From NCBI GenBank assembly GCA_002439805.1, contig DJPQ01000026.1:1-32078 (forward strand): a DNA stretch of 32,078 nucleotides, given 5' to 3'. The first letter of the stretch is position 1; each line of letters begins with the position of its first letter. Source of the DNA: Bacteroidales bacterium UBA6408. Its GTDB lineage: Bacteria; Bacteroidota; Bacteroidia; Bacteroidales; UBA932. Below, in pieces: positions 31,984-32,078 of this stretch. A model generated the notes under the pieces. That model worked only from the letters and a program-made list of their open reading frames with translations, ran no database searches and was not told the DNA's origin. A program made the translations under genes and the position numbers.

Positions 31984-32078
31984 CAATCCCTTTCGGAAAC
32001 GGGGGTATTTCAAGAGCCGCAAGGCAGTCGGAGAGCCCATACGAAAGGCACTGAGAAGTTCATTGAAAAGACTGATAG
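31984..32078 (+). other. Probable rRNA-operon leader (cut by window edge)
   Basis: After the strong promoter there is no ORF to the end of the window. The sequence ends in GTTCATTGAAAAGACTG, the type of A-rich leader with GTTCnTTGA that precedes 16S rRNA genes in Bacteroidota. No rRNA sequence itself is reached, so this is inference. Confidence 0.5.

Overview
The window looks like a chromosomal segment of a Bacteroidales-type bacterium (phylum Bacteroidota) with fairly high GC coding DNA. Three things support this. Promoter-like sites match the Bacteroidota sigma consensus (TTTG, 19-22 nt, TAnnTTTG) rather than -35/-10 boxes. The protein families are typical of the phylum: BACON-repeat lipoprotein, TssR-like VWA protein, alpha-2-macroglobulin paired with penicillin-binding protein 1C. 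Lipoprotein signals are followed by acidic residues. I cannot assign a genus.

Layout. (1) 1-461, minus strand: 5' part of fabD, cut by the window edge. (2) 462-941: a divergent intergenic region with a good plus-strand promoter, about 250 nt of apparently structured RNA, and a terminator-like hairpin that overlaps a competing helix. (3) 942-19440, plus strand: thirteen closely spaced genes, probably one transcription unit. They encode a soluble FHA protein, a membrane PP2C phosphatase, a membrane FHA protein, a double-FHA transmembrane trypsin-like protease, a secreted repeat protein, a membrane Ser/Thr kinase, an outer-membrane beta-barrel candidate, a membrane-anchored protein, a small secreted protein, a TssR-like VWA protein, an ABC ATPase and its MacB/FtsX-like permease, and a 1448-residue BACON lipoprotein. 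A further FHA protein fused to a multi-pass membrane domain follows (19621-20622). (4) 20642-23559: a bidirectional terminator, then a minus-strand housekeeping block (YqaA/DedA-like membrane protein, tadA, EamA-type transporter, dolichol-phosphate-mannose-synthase-like glycosyltransferase). (5) 23664-31843, plus strand: promoter, alpha-2-macroglobulin lipoprotein and pbpC, with repeat elements at their junction and inside pbpC. (6) The right edge carries a near-perfect strong promoter and leader that look like the start of an rRNA operon lying outside the window.

How the genes may work together. The kinase, phosphatase and four FHA proteins form a complete write/erase/read set for phosphothreonine on the cytoplasmic side of the inner membrane. 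Several of these proteins carry one membrane segment, so the signal could reach the periplasm: a trypsin-like protease, a Pro/Lys-rich tail, the VWA protein and the barrel protein. The ABC exporter pair and the BACON lipoprotein, which is probably surface exposed, could be the output. The set resembles the PpkA/PppA/Fha post-translational control of type VI secretion and includes a TssR-like protein, yet no T6SS sheath, tube, baseplate or ClpV gene is present. I regard it as the best candidate for an undescribed system in this window. The functional linkage is inference from gene order and domains.
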